A stretch of DNA of 64,000 bases from Streptomyces monashensis. GTDB taxonomy: Bacteria; Actinomycetota; Actinomycetes; Streptomycetales; Streptomycetaceae. The stretch spans positions 142,679-206,678 of the forward strand of contig NZ_MLYO01000025.1 in the NCBI RefSeq assembly GCF_001866665.1, in the 5' to 3' direction. The position numbers and the translations under genes were made by a program. The notes under the pieces were generated by a model, which was given only the letters and a program-made list of their open reading frames with translations, had not been told where the DNA came from and did not search any database. Below, in pieces: positions 1 to 8,707 of this stretch. Every line of letters begins with the position of its first letter. Within the stretch, counting starts at the first letter, position 1.

Positions 1-435
1 CCCCCGGTGTGGGCCTCTGTGGTGGTGAGGCCCGGTCGGTGACAGTTCAGCGATCCGGAAGGCGGGCGTCAAGATCCATTGCGCATGCCCGGGGGTATGA
101 AAAGACCCACAGGTCGCGGGCGCGGAAATCCGGCCCGGCGAGGCAACCCGAGGGGCCCGGTTTCCGTCCTTCTGATCAGGATCCCCTGCACCCGCCCCGA
201 CGCGCCGCGCCCACGCCGCGTGCCGCTCACACGGGTCCGGAACGCCCGGTTCATCCGGTGTTCGCGTCCAACGCGCGGTTCTGACCGCCCACTTCATGGA
301 TCGAATGCGGAACCTTTCATTTTCGATTACGAACTCTCGTACAGTGACCGCCAGTTCACCACCGTGCGTCACGTCTCACCACCCGATTGTTTCGGCCAGC
401 CGCCACCTCCCCCCCCTGCCGCGAGGACCGGACCG
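1..435. other. Gene-free leading stretch
   Basis: I find no convincing gene here. Reading frames that cross it are rich in Arg and Pro and look like chance openings in high-G+C DNA. Base composition drops between about 296 and 360, which looks like the promoter zone of the decayed kinase gene that follows. Confidence 0.6.
316..345 (+). promoter_or_regulatory. Possible promoter of the decayed conservon
   Basis: An AT-richer patch has TTCATT (316-321) and TACAGT (340-345) separated by 18 bases. The second hexamer fits a -10 element and the first is a weak -35. It lies about 90 bases before the kinase start. This is motif reading only. Confidence 0.3.
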
Positions 436-1686
436 ATGACCGCGCCCACGCATGCCGGCGAACGACCCCCTCTCCGCACCTTCTTCTGCGTCCTCGCCGC
501 GATCGGCGCCCTGTCGGCGCTCGCGGTCTGCGCGGCGGTGGCGGCGGCGCCGGACTCGGTGCGTACTCCGCTGGCCTCGGGCGCGGGCACGGCGGCGGCC
601 GTGCTGAGCGCGGCGGTCGCCACGGCCGCGCACGGCCTGCGCACCACGCACGGTCTGCGGCACCGGCTGGAGGCCGTGACCCGGGATCTCGGACGGCTCC
701 TGCACCAACAGGCCCGTACGAGCGAGGTGACCCGCCAGGAGCAGCAACGGCACATCGACGAACTCGCGCAGCAGCGCGCCGAGTTCACCGAGACGTTCGA
801 GGCCGAGCGGACCCGGCTGGAGCGGGCGGGCGGGAGGCGCACCGGCTGCGGGGTGACAACGCGCGGCTGGCGGCCGAGTTGGAGCAGACGCGGCGCGAAC
901 GGGTCACGGTGCTCGCCGCCACCTCCAACGCGGCCGGCCGGCTGCAGGCCCTCGCCACGGCCACCCTCGCCGACCTGCGCGCGATGGAGGACCGGCACTC
1001 CGACGAGGACGTCCTCGCCGACCTGCTCCAGCCCGACCACCGCACCGCGCAGGCGAGCCGGCTCGCCGACTCCGTCGCCGTGCCGGCCGGGGCGCGCTCG
1101 GGCCGCCGCTGGGCGCGCCCGATCGGCATGGAGTCGACCCTGCGCGGCGCGATGGGCCGCATCGCCGGATACGACGGGTGCGGGTGCACTCGGCCAGTGA
1201 GGTGGCCGTGGCCCTGCGCGCCGCGGAGGGCGTGATGCACGCGCCGGCCGAGTTCCTGGACAACGCCGCGAAGTTCTCGCCGCCGACGGCAACGGTGCAC
1301 GTCTACGTCGAGGAGGTGCCGGCCGGGGTCATCGTGTCCGTGGAGGACAGCGGCCTGGTGATGGGCGAGGTGCAGCCGCGCCGTGCCGAGCGGGCGGTCT
1401 CCGGCGACGTCTTTGGACTGGGCGGCCTGACCGGCACCCGGCTGGGGCTCGCCGTGGTCGGCCGCCTCGCCCGCAAGCACGGCCTGAAAGTGTCGTTCCG
1501 CCCGTCCGCGCGGGGCGACACGGGTGTGCTGATGCTCGTCCCCCAGGACATCCTCACCAACCCGGCCCCGCGACGGCACAGCCACCGAAGCCCCCGACGC
1601 CGCCCGCCGCGCTCGTGGAGCATGTGCGGCACCGGTACGCCGGACCGCCGGTCCGAGCCGGCCTGCCCCGGGGGGAGTTCGTGTGA
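436..1686 (+). pseudogene. Broken conservon-type (CvnA-like) histidine kinase
   Basis: The start at 436 opens a short N-terminal region with a hydrophobic segment and a coiled-coil-like stretch. The reading then changes frame three times, near 830, 1173 and 1558. Each change behaves like loss of one base, so the final piece is back in the first frame and stops at 1684-1686. Joined together, the pieces give a conservon sensor kinase: the dimerisation-like region contains LADLRAMEDRHSDEDVLADL, and the ATPase part contains EFLDNAAKFSPPTA and VSVEDSGLVMG. In the family this protein sits in the membrane above a roadblock/DUF742/GTPase relay; none of those partners follows here. Its stop overlaps the GTG of the next gene. 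Assembly error is possible for any single shift, but three shifts plus a damaged neighbour favour true decay. Confidence 0.8.
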
Positions 1687-2795
1687 CCACCCCCGACGCC
1701 GTCCCGATCGGCGGACCCCGGTTCCCGGCCGAACCCGCCCGCCTGTACCGGGAGATGCGGCGCGAGCACGGCGCCGTCGTACCGGTCCTGCTCGACGGCG
1801 ACGTCCCGGCCTGGCTGGTGCTGGGCAACCGCGAACTGCATCAAGCCACCGGCGACCCCGTCCTGTTCAGCCGCGACTCCGAGTTGTGGAACCAGGGGGA
1901 GCACATACCCGACGACTGGCCGCTGCTGCCGATGATCGGCCGCCGCCAGCCGTCGGTCCTCCACACGGTCGGCGAACGGCACTGGCAGCGCGCGACGATG
2001 GCCAGCAACGCCCCGGAGGCCGTGGCCCCCTTCGAACTGCGGCGGCACGCCGAGCGGTTCGCGGACGAGCTGATCGACGCGCTGTGCACGACCGACGAGG
2101 CCGACCTGGTCGCCCAGTACGCGATGCTGCTGCCCGTGCGCGTCCTCGCCCGGCTCCACGGCTTCTCCGACGAGGACGGCCCGGGTCTGGTCACCGCCCT
2201 GAACGACATGATCGACGGCCGTGAGCGGGCCCTCGCGGGGCAGGCCCATCTGGCCACGTCATGGGGCAGTTGATCGCCGACCGGATGTCGGAGCCGGCGC
2301 GTGACGTGGTCTCCCGGATGCCGGCCGACGACAGCGGTTCCACCGACGAGGAGATCACCCAGGACCTGATGGTGATGATGGCGGCCGACCACCAGCCGAC
2401 CGCCGACTGGATCGGCAATTCGCCCGGCCCCGGCCTCGCACGTGCTCATCCGCTTCGCGACCGAGGACGTGCCGGTCGGCGACCGGGTGATCCCGGCCGG
2501 GGACGCGCTGGTCGTGTCGTACGGCGCGATCGGCCGTGACGAGCGGGCACACGGCCCGCGTGCCGGGGAGTTCGACATCACCCGGGGTACGAGGAACCGG
2601 CACATCTCCTTCGGCCACGGCCCGCACGTGTGCCCGGGCGCCGCCCTGTCCCGGCTGGAGGCGGGTGTGGCGCTGCCCGCGCTGTACGCTCGATTCCCCC
2701 GCCTGGACCTGGCGGTTGCCGCGGAGGACCTGCACAACGAGCCGGTGGTCACCCAGAACGACCTGTTCGAGCTGCCGGTGCGGCTGGATTCCTGA
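1683..2795 (+). pseudogene. Broken cytochrome P450 (CvnE-like)
   Basis: A GTG at 1683 overlaps the previous stop. The first 190 or so residues read as a P450 N-terminal half. A single-base loss near 2252 (HLAT where HLAHV is expected) moves the frame so that the I-helix region MMAADHQPTADW can be read, and a further change near 2440 leads to the C-terminal part. The heme loop FGHGPHVCPGAAL, with its Cys ligand, is intact. The K-helix with its ExxR motif, roughly 80 residues between I-helix and beta region, is absent, so a working enzyme is unlikely. In intact conservons a P450 follows the GTPase gene; here it directly follows the kinase. Confidence 0.8.
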
Positions 2796-2813
2796 CCCGG
2801 AGCGGAGCGTTGC

Positions 2814-2844
2814 TTGACTTGGAGAGCGCTCCAACTCGTAGCGT
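2814..2844 (+). promoter_or_regulatory. MerR-type promoter with 19-base spacer
   Basis: TTGACT (2814-2819) and TAGCGT (2839-2844) are 19 bases apart. The spacer region carries the inverted repeat TTGGAG-AGCG-CTCCAA (2819-2834). An over-long spacer filled by a dyad is the hallmark of promoters untwisted by MerR-family activators. It drives the aldo/keto reductase gene. No MerR gene is adjacent. Confidence 0.75.
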
Positions 2845-2895
2845 CGCAGACGCACGGCACGACGACCGCATGTACGGGAAAGGCTGGGACATCAC

Positions 2896-3885
2896 ATGCA
2901 GAAGCGCAGTCTGCGGGACCTCCAGGTATCGGCCATCGGCCTCGGATGCATGGGCATGTCCGCCTTCTACGGCTCCGCCGACCAGGACGAGGGCGTCCTG
3001 ACCATCCGGCGCGCTCTGGAGCTCGGGATCGACTTCCTCGACACCGCGCAGCTCTACGGCCCGCTCACCAACGAGTCGCTGGTCGGCGAGGCGATCCGGG
3101 GACACCGGGACGAGTACGTGCTCGCGACGAAGTTCAACTACCGGATGGACAACGCGGTACCGGGCGACATGAGCACGATCGGCCCGCAGGACGGTTCCGC
3201 CGAGCACGTGCGCGCCTCGGTCCACGGCTCGCTGCAGCGGCTGGGCACGGACCGCATCGACCTGTACTACCAGCACCGCGTCGACCCGAACGTGCCGATC
3301 GAGGAGACGGTGGGCGCGCTGAAGGAGCTGGTCGAGGAGGGCAAGGTCCGGTACATCGGGCTGAGCGAGGCGAGCGCGGAGACCATCCGGCGCGCGAACG
3401 CCGTGCACCCGATCACCGCCGTGCAGAGCGAGTACTCGCTGTGGACGCGGGACGTGGAGGCCGAGGTGCTGCCGGCCTGCCGGGAGCTGGGCATCGGCTT
3501 CGTGCCGTACTCCCCGCTCGGCCGCGGCTTCCTCGCCGGCCGCTTCAGCTCGCCGGACGAGCTGGACGCGAACGACTTCCGGCGGGGCAACCCGCGTTTC
3601 GCGGAGGCCAACCTGGACGCGAACCAGCGCCTCGCGGCGAAGGTCAAGGAGATCGCGGCCGAGAAGGACGTCACCCCGGCCCAGCTGGCCATCGCCTGGG
3701 TGCTGGCCCAGGGCGAGGACGTGGTGCCGATCCCGGGCACGAAGCGGCGCACCTACCTGGAGCAGAACGCGGGCGCGGTCGGCATCGAGCTGACCAAGGA
3801 GGACCTGGCCCGCATCGACGCCGAGCTGCCGCAGGTGTCGGGTGAGCGGTACGACGAGGCGGGGATGCGGTCGGTCAACCGGTAG
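2896..3885 (+). CDS. Aldo/keto reductase
   Basis: A 329-residue single-domain TIM-barrel oxidoreductase of the aldo/keto reductase family, expected to reduce aldehydes or ketones with NADPH in the cytoplasm. The N-terminal strand (VSAIGLGCMGMSAFYG) and the active-site segment DFLDTAQLYGP give the catalytic Asp and Tyr. KFNY supplies the Lys, and the family His region is YYQHRVDP. The C-terminal cofactor loop VPIPGTKRRTYLEQN is intact. It is close to the plant and actinobacterial AKR13-type enzymes; substrate cannot be told. It stands alone behind a MerR-type promoter, so induction by an electrophile or thiol-reactive compound is a fair guess. Confidence 0.9.
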   Translation: MQKRSLRDLQVSAIGLGCMGMSAFYGSADQDEGVLTIRRALELGIDFLDTAQLYGPLTNESLVGEAIRGHRDEYVLATKFNYRMDNAVPGDMSTIGPQDGSAEHVRASVHGSLQRLGTDRIDLYYQHRVDPNVPIEETVGALKELVEEGKVRYIGLSEASAETIRRANAVHPITAVQSEYSLWTRDVEAEVLPACRELGIGFVPYSPLGRGFLAGRFSSPDELDANDFRRGNPRFAEANLDANQRLAAKVKEIAAEKDVTPAQLAIAWVLAQGEDVVPIPGTKRRTYLEQNAGAVGIELTKEDLARIDAELPQVSGERYDEAGMRSVNR

Positions 3886-3948
3886 GCGCCGTCGGGGTAA
3901 CTGCCGTCCACCGTCCAGGAGTTCACCCTGGCCGCCGGAGGTGACGGA

Positions 3949-4098
3949 CTACCGTCGCGCGGTTCCGCGCCGCCCCTTCGGGGCGCGGGCCGCCCTCGCC
4001 AGGTCCAGGTCCGTCGCCTCCGGGGCCGGGAAATGGGAGACCAGGCCGCCCAGGGCCAGGACCACCGCGCCCACCAGCAGGACGAAGCGGGCGCCGAT
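3949..4098 (-). pseudogene. C-terminal stub of a membrane transporter
   Basis: About 50 codons read leftwards to a TAG at 3949-3951. They contain one hydrophobic helix (FVLLVGAVVLALGGLVSHF) and a charged tail, which looks like the last helix of a major-facilitator-type exporter. Coding sense stops abruptly at about 4098, where an alcohol-dehydrogenase fragment begins on the other strand. The transporter assignment rests on this one helix and tail and is tentative. Confidence 0.45.
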
Positions 4099-4525
4099 GT
4101 CGGCGCTCGGCCTGGTCCACGGCATCGGGCATGCGCTCACCGCGCACACCGGCACCCCGCACGGAGTCGCGCTCGCCGCCGTGCTGGAGGAAGGCATGGA
4201 GTTCAGCACGCCCCGGGCACGGGAGCCGTACGAGCGGGCGGCCCGGGCGCTGGGCGTGGCGGCGCCGGCCGACGGCGACTGGGCGCGGGCGGCCGTGGCC
4301 GCGGTGCGGGAGCTGTCCGGCGCCCTCGACGTCAAGCGCCCGCTGCGCGCGCTCGGCGCGGACCGCTCGCTGCTCCCGGCGATCGCGGCGGGCGCGATCG
4401 CGGCGGGCGCGGTCGCGGCGGGCGCGGTCGCGGACGCGGACGCGGACGCGGTGACGAGGAACGCGCCCCGGCTGCAGGCTGCCGGGGAGCGGGAGGTCCT
4501 GGAGATCCTCAGCCGGGTGTACTGA
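4099..4525 (+). pseudogene. C-terminal fragment of an iron-containing alcohol dehydrogenase
   Basis: The last 140 or so codons of an iron-dependent alcohol dehydrogenase or maleylacetate-reductase type enzyme are readable. The metal-site signature GLVHGIGHALTAHTGTPHG is clear, and the usual tail ends in EILSRVY. The nucleotide-binding N-terminal two thirds are missing, so no active enzyme is made. Between 4378 and 4452 the sequence has expanded into near-perfect repeats encoding AIAAGAIAAGAVAAGAVAD and ADADAD, where relatives have about one copy. It abuts the transporter stub head to head. Confidence 0.8.
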
Positions 4526-4581
4526 CCCGTCGAGGAGGGGCCTGACGTGCGGCGGGTCCGGCCCGGGAGCACGCTGGAGGC

Positions 4582-5733
4582 ATGAGACCCCGGATCGGGA
4601 CGGGGGGTGCGCGGCATCCTTGGCTGTCCTCGCACGCACTGCTGCTGCTCCCGGTCCTGCTCATCGTGGTGATCACGGTGGCGGACGTGCAGACACCCAC
4701 CAACGTGCACCTCGGCCCGGCACTGGTGATCGCCCCCGCACTCACGCCCTCCTTCGCCGGTCCCCGCACCACGGCGGCCGTCGGGGCGCTGGCCCTCGCG
4801 GCCCAGGTCCTCATCGGCATCGCCCATGGCGGCGTCACCACCACGAACCACGTCGTGCAGATCATCACGCTCGCGGTGCTGTCGGTGCTGGTGGTGGTCT
4901 ACAGCGCCGTGCGGGAGCGCCGGCAGGCCCAACTGGCTCAGATCCGCTCGGTCGCCGAGGCCGCGCAGCACGTGCTGATGTGGCCGCTGCCGGAGCAGAT
5001 CGGTCCGCTGCGGATCGCCTCGCTGTACCTGGCCGCGGAGGACGAGGCGCAGATCGGCGGCGACCTGTACGCGGTGACGCAGTACGAGGGCGGGGTGCGG
5101 GTGATGATCGGCGACGTGCGGGGCAAGGGGCTGGCCGCGATCGGCGAGGCCGCCCTGCTGCTCGGCTCGTTCCGGGAGAGCGCGCACCGGCACATCCCGC
5201 TCCCCGAGCTGGCCGTCCTGCTGGACCAGAGCATCACCCGCTATGCGGCGGATCTGGAACCGCTGGAGGAGGCGGGCGAGCGGTTCGCCACCGCGCTGCT
5301 GGTGGAGATACCGGACCAGGATCCCCTGACCCGGATGACCAGCTGCGGTCATCCCCCGCCGCTGCTGCTGAGCCCCGGCAGCGCGGTCACGGTCCCGAGC
5401 CTGCACCCGTCGCCGCCACTCGGGGTGCACAGCGACGCCGAGCACACGCTGGACGTGTTCTCCTTCGAACCGGGTGACACCCTGCTGCTCTACACCGACG
5501 GCGTGGTGGAGGCGAGGGACGCCCGCGGCCTGTTCTATCCGCTGACCGACCGGGCGGCGCGCTGGACCGAGGACCGCCCCGAGGCGCTGATGCACCATGT
5601 GCGGCGCGATCTGCTCACCCATGTGGGCGGCCGGCTGGACGACGACGCCGCGCTCATCGCCGTGCACCGCACCGTGGTCGAGCGGGGCCGGCATCACGGC
5701 CGGGCAGGCGACGACGGCCACCGGCACGGGTGA
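4582..5733 (+). CDS. Membrane-bound SpoIIE-family serine phosphatase
   Basis: 383 residues. Residues about 15-110 form three or four membrane helices. The rest is a PP2C-like SpoIIE phosphatase domain with the metal-binding motifs IGGDLYAV, GDVRGKGLAAIG, SCGHPPPLLLS, LLLYTDGVVEARD and DDDAALIAV. Such enzymes dephosphorylate serine on anti-anti-sigma factors and so release partner-switching regulators; the partner is not encoded nearby. There is no PAS, GAF or kinase domain, so the membrane part is the only sensor. It is transcribed alone and ends at a hairpin shared with the convergent gene. Confidence 0.9.
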   Translation: MRPRIGTGGARHPWLSSHALLLLPVLLIVVITVADVQTPTNVHLGPALVIAPALTPSFAGPRTTAAVGALALAAQVLIGIAHGGVTTTNHVVQIITLAVLSVLVVVYSAVRERRQAQLAQIRSVAEAAQHVLMWPLPEQIGPLRIASLYLAAEDEAQIGGDLYAVTQYEGGVRVMIGDVRGKGLAAIGEAALLLGSFRESAHRHIPLPELAVLLDQSITRYAADLEPLEEAGERFATALLVEIPDQDPLTRMTSCGHPPPLLLSPGSAVTVPSLHPSPPLGVHSDAEHTLDVFSFEPGDTLLLYTDGVVEARDARGLFYPLTDRAARWTEDRPEALMHHVRRDLLTHVGGRLDDDAALIAVHRTVVERGRHHGRAGDDGHRHG

Positions 5734-5753
5734 CGGTGTGAAGGGCGCGCGCC

Positions 5754-5771
5754 CCGCCCCGAGTGGGGCGG
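5754..5771. terminator. Hairpin between convergent genes
   Basis: CCGCCCC (5754-5760) and GGGGCGG (5765-5771) form a perfect 7-bp stem with a GAGT loop. It lies between the convergent phosphatase and secreted-protein genes. No T-run follows, as is common in this kind of genome. Confidence 0.55.
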
Positions 5772-5793
5772 AGCGGGATCGCACGCCCTGGCT

Positions 5794-6306
5794 TCAGCGG
5801 ACCGGCCTGAGGTCCGTGATCTTCAGGGTCTTCAGGTCGGACCGGACGTCGATCCGGGAGACCTCCGGGTGCTTGCCGTCGCTCCAGGTGAGCGTGACAC
5901 GGCTGGTGGCGTGGCCCGCGCCGGAGCCGGTGTACGCCACGGTCCACTTCACGGGCACGCTCTGCGCGAACAGGATCCCGTCGGCGTGCTCTTTCTTCTC
6001 GAAGGCGGCCACTGTCTTCTGGGCGGCGGCGGAGAGGTAGAAGCGGCGCAGGGCGTCGGCGGCCGGGCCGGCGGACTTGTCGTCGGTGGCCCGGACGGCG
6101 TCGATGTAGGCGCCGTAGAAGTCGGCGACGTGCTGGGTGACATTGCGCGGGTCGCCCTGGGCGGAGGACACGGCGGCGGCCCGGGTGGTGTGGCTCGCGC
6201 CGGTGCCGGCGAGGGCGGGTGTCACGGCGGCCAGGGTGAGTCCGCCGGTCAGGGCCACGGCGGTGAGCAGGATCTTGCGGCTGTGCGTGCGAGTGCCAAC
6301 GGACAT
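5794..6306 (-). CDS. Secreted protein of unknown function
   Basis: About 170 residues with a clear Sec signal peptide (basic start, hydrophobic ILLTAVALTGGLTLAAV, likely cleavage after PALA). The mature part is a small alpha+beta domain that I cannot place by name. An upstream ATG at 6315 exists, but GGGGGA sits 9 bases before the ATG at 6306 and would touch the earlier one, so I choose 6306. The fold may resemble small NTF2-like or host-cell-surface domains; that is speculation. No partner gene is evident. Confidence 0.75.
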   Translation of the reverse strand: MSVGTRTHSRKILLTAVALTGGLTLAAVTPALAGTGASHTTRAAAVSSAQGDPRNVTQHVADFYGAYIDAVRATDDKSAGPAADALRRFYLSAAAQKTVAAFEKKEHADGILFAQSVPVKWTVAYTGSGAGHATSRVTLTWSDGKHPEVSRIDVRSDLKTLKITDLRPVR

Positions 6307-6404
6307 GTGTCTCATTCCCCCGGTTAAGGAGCGACCAGGCCGATCCCGGCCTTCGACGGACCTTAAGACCGCAATTCCCTCGCGGTGGTTCCGTCGTTCG
6401 AGAT

Positions 6405-6878
6405 CTATTTCCCGGAGTGCGGACGGCTCTCGACGAGCCGGGCGAGGTTGTCGAGGGCCGTCCGGGTGCCCTGTTCGTTGTCCTCGCGGGGGATGCCGTC
6501 GGGAACGCCCTCGTGCAGGATCTCCACGTCCGTGCCGCCGTCGGCCGCGGTGAGCGTCGTCGTGATGGTCATGGTGGCGCGCACGGCGTCGTCGTCGGTC
6601 TCGAACGCGAGCACCTCCACGACCAGTTCGCCGGGCACGAGCCGGGCGAAGTGGCCGTGATAGGTGTCGGTGTGCCCGCCGGACTTGCCGGGGGCGGACG
6701 CTTCGTCGTAGGTGAGGGAGACCCGGAAGGTGCCGCCCTCGCCGGCGTCGAAACGGTGGACGTACGCGGTCATGCCGGCCGGGACCCGCCAGGCCGCGAG
6801 CGCGTCCGGGTCGGTCAGCGCCCCGTAGACGGCGTGCGGGGGCGCCTGCACCCGCCGGGAGATCCGTGTGGCGTACAT
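6405..6878 (-). CDS. SRPBCC (AHSA1/START-like) domain protein
   Basis: 157 residues, the usual length for the activator-of-Hsp90 / polyketide-cyclase-like SRPBCC fold. The start (SRRVQAPPHAVYGALTDPDALAAW) is the family's first strand and helix. The middle has the G-G-x-F-R-V-S pattern and a Y-x-G-x-F strand. The tail LHEGVPDGIPREDNEQG matches the closing helix. These proteins bind hydrophobic ligands in a cavity; no substrate can be named. It appears monocistronic. Confidence 0.85.
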   Translation of the reverse strand: MYATRISRRVQAPPHAVYGALTDPDALAAWRVPAGMTAYVHRFDAGEGGTFRVSLTYDEASAPGKSGGHTDTYHGHFARLVPGELVVEVLAFETDDDAVRATMTITTTLTAADGGTDVEILHEGVPDGIPREDNEQGTRTALDNLARLVESRPHSGK

Positions 6879-7093
6879 GCGCTCACGCTACCGGCCCGAC
6901 CCCTTCGCCGGTCGCGGTTTGCGGGCGACCGCGCCGACGACGACGCCCGAGGAGTGAATCAACCTCCCTGCAGCGGCGCTGCGTCGGCAGGGGCTGTCCC
7001 CGAATGTCCCCCTGGCGCACGGCAGTTCACACGCCCCGGTAGATTCACAGGCGCCACGAGGCACCCACCCCCCGATCCTCACGGAGAGCCGAC

Positions 7094-7891
7094 GTGACAG
7101 ACACCGGATTCAGCCCGGACCGGATCGACACCGGCAGGCCGCACCCCGCCCGGATGTACGACTGGTTCCTGGGCGGCAAGGACCACTACCCCGTCGACGC
7201 CGAGGCCGCGGGCGCGGTGCTGGGGATCTTCCCCGGCGCGAGGGACACGGCCTGGGCCAACCGCGAGTTCATGCACCGCGCCGCGCGGTACGTCGCCCGC
7301 CAGGGTGTCGACCAGTTCCTGGACGTGGGCACGGGGATCCCCACCGAGCCGAATCTCCACCAGGTCGTGCAGGCGGTCGAGCCGCGTGCGCGGGTGGTGT
7401 ACGCGGACAACGACCCGATCGTGCTGCGGCACGCCGAGGCGCTGCTCCGGGGCACCCCCGAGGGCCGTACCGCCTATCTGCACGCCGACGTCCGCGAGCC
7501 GGAGCGGATCGTGGAGTACGCCCGCGAGCACCTCGACCTGAGCCGGCCCGTGGGCCTGTCGCTGATCGCGCTGCTGCCGTTCGTCCCCGACGAGCAGGAT
7601 CCGTACGGTGTCGTGCGGACCCTGCTGGATCCGCTGCCGTCCGGCAGCCATCTGGCGCTGTCCCACGGCGGCGCCGAGTTCGACCCGGAGGTCTGGGCGC
7701 GGATCGAGGCCGTCTACCGCTCCGGCGGCGCGACGGTCCGGGCGCGTTCGCACGCCGAGGTGACACGGTTCTTCGAGGGTCTGGAGCTGTGCGAGCCCGG
7801 CGTCGTCGCGGCCACCGACTGGCATCCCGGGCCTCAGATGCGGGTGCGCGAGGTGCAGCCGGTGTACGTGGGGGTGGCGCGCAAGCCCTGA
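7094..7891 (+). CDS. DUF574-family SAM-dependent methyltransferase
   Basis: 265 residues from a GTG start with GGAGAG just before it. The N-terminus (HPARMYDWFLGGKDHYPVD) is the signature of the DUF574/Methyltransf_19 family, which is very expanded in Streptomyces. The SAM-binding strands are LDVGTGIP near residue 77 and VVYADNDPIV near 96. The domain covers the full length. Substrates of the family are mostly unknown. Nothing next to it suggests a pathway. Confidence 0.9.
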   Translation: MTDTGFSPDRIDTGRPHPARMYDWFLGGKDHYPVDAEAAGAVLGIFPGARDTAWANREFMHRAARYVARQGVDQFLDVGTGIPTEPNLHQVVQAVEPRARVVYADNDPIVLRHAEALLRGTPEGRTAYLHADVREPERIVEYAREHLDLSRPVGLSLIALLPFVPDEQDPYGVVRTLLDPLPSGSHLALSHGGAEFDPEVWARIEAVYRSGGATVRARSHAEVTRFFEGLELCEPGVVAATDWHPGPQMRVREVQPVYVGVARKP

Positions 7892-7995
7892 CGGCCGCGC
7901 GGGCCCCGACGGCGGAGGCTCGGGGAGCGCGCGGCGGCCGTGCCGGATGCCCGGTGCGGACATATGCTGCGAAATGCCGCCCGAAGGGAGTGCCC

Positions 7996-8547
7996 ATGGC
8001 CGACGCACCGCCCCCACCCGGGGAACTGACGCTCCGGCCTCTCGGCTTCGAGCATCTGGCGGCCGTCCTCGACCTCGGCCACCGTGTGTACGACACCGAC
8101 GCCATGCCCTACACCGGCTGGTCGCTGTCCGCGGTCGCCGGGCATCTGGACGCCCCGGACCCGGCCTGTCTGGTGATGCTGGACGGGGACCGGGTGGCCG
8201 GGTTCGTGCTCGGGTCGCTGTCGTTCGAGCAGCGGGCCGACTGGGGCTACCTGGAGTGGATCGCGGTCGACCCGGCCTTCCAGGGGCGCGGGGTGGCCTC
8301 CCGGCTGGTGAAGGAGTGCTGCGCACGGCTGGCCGCGGCCGGAGCGGTGTGCGTGGTCACGGACGTGGAGCGGCGCAACACCGCTTCCGCCGCGCTGATG
8401 CGCCGCAACGGCTTCGCGGAGGAGGCCGCCGTCAGCCTCTTCGTACGGCCGCTCGCGGAGGACCCCGGCAGCGGCGCGCGCCGGGCCGGGGACGCCCGGG
8501 CGCCGCGCCGCCACCTCACCCGGGCGGCGGCCGACTGGATGCCCTGA
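7996..8547 (+). CDS. GNAT-family N-acetyltransferase
   Basis: 183 residues. ATG 7996 follows a GAAGGGAG site and is preferred over longer readings. The acetyl-CoA pyrophosphate loop VDPAFQGRGVASRL lies near residues 95-110, preceded by the expected strand WGYLEWIAV. The C-terminal NTASAALMRRNGF helix-strand completes the fold. The last 25 residues (Gly/Ala/Arg-rich) look like an unstructured tail. The acceptor substrate is unknown. Confidence 0.88.
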   Translation: MADAPPPPGELTLRPLGFEHLAAVLDLGHRVYDTDAMPYTGWSLSAVAGHLDAPDPACLVMLDGDRVAGFVLGSLSFEQRADWGYLEWIAVDPAFQGRGVASRLVKECCARLAAAGAVCVVTDVERRNTASAALMRRNGFAEEAAVSLFVRPLAEDPGSGARRAGDARAPRRHLTRAAADWMP

Positions 8548-8549
8548 GC

Positions 8550-8695
8550 GCGCGGTCGGCGGGGCACCGTGCTGACGACGTCCAGGTCCGGGCGCGGTTC
8601 GAGGGTGTCCAGGTTGGCGGTGGGCGGGATCAGCCGGTGGCGCAGGGCGAGCACGGCACAGGCGGCATCCCCGTCCGCGGCTCTCGCGTCATCGG
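8550..8695 (-). pseudogene. Ketosynthase C-terminal remnant
   Basis: About 45 codons on the minus strand read as the last segment of a beta-ketoacyl synthase or chain-length factor: VLALRHRLIPPTANLD followed by DLDVV. In FabF and type II PKS ketosynthases this loop follows the second active-site His. Nothing of the rest of the enzyme is present, and the fragment fades into the 3' end of the next gene. The match is short, so confidence is moderate. Confidence 0.5.
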
Positions 8696-8707
8696 TGCGT
8701 ACGGCCC

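Noticed and set aside
3949..5784. 611-codon minus-strand frame
   Set aside because: It is antisense to the SpoIIE phosphatase and dehydrogenase fragment. Only its last 50 codons look like protein and are listed as the transporter stub.
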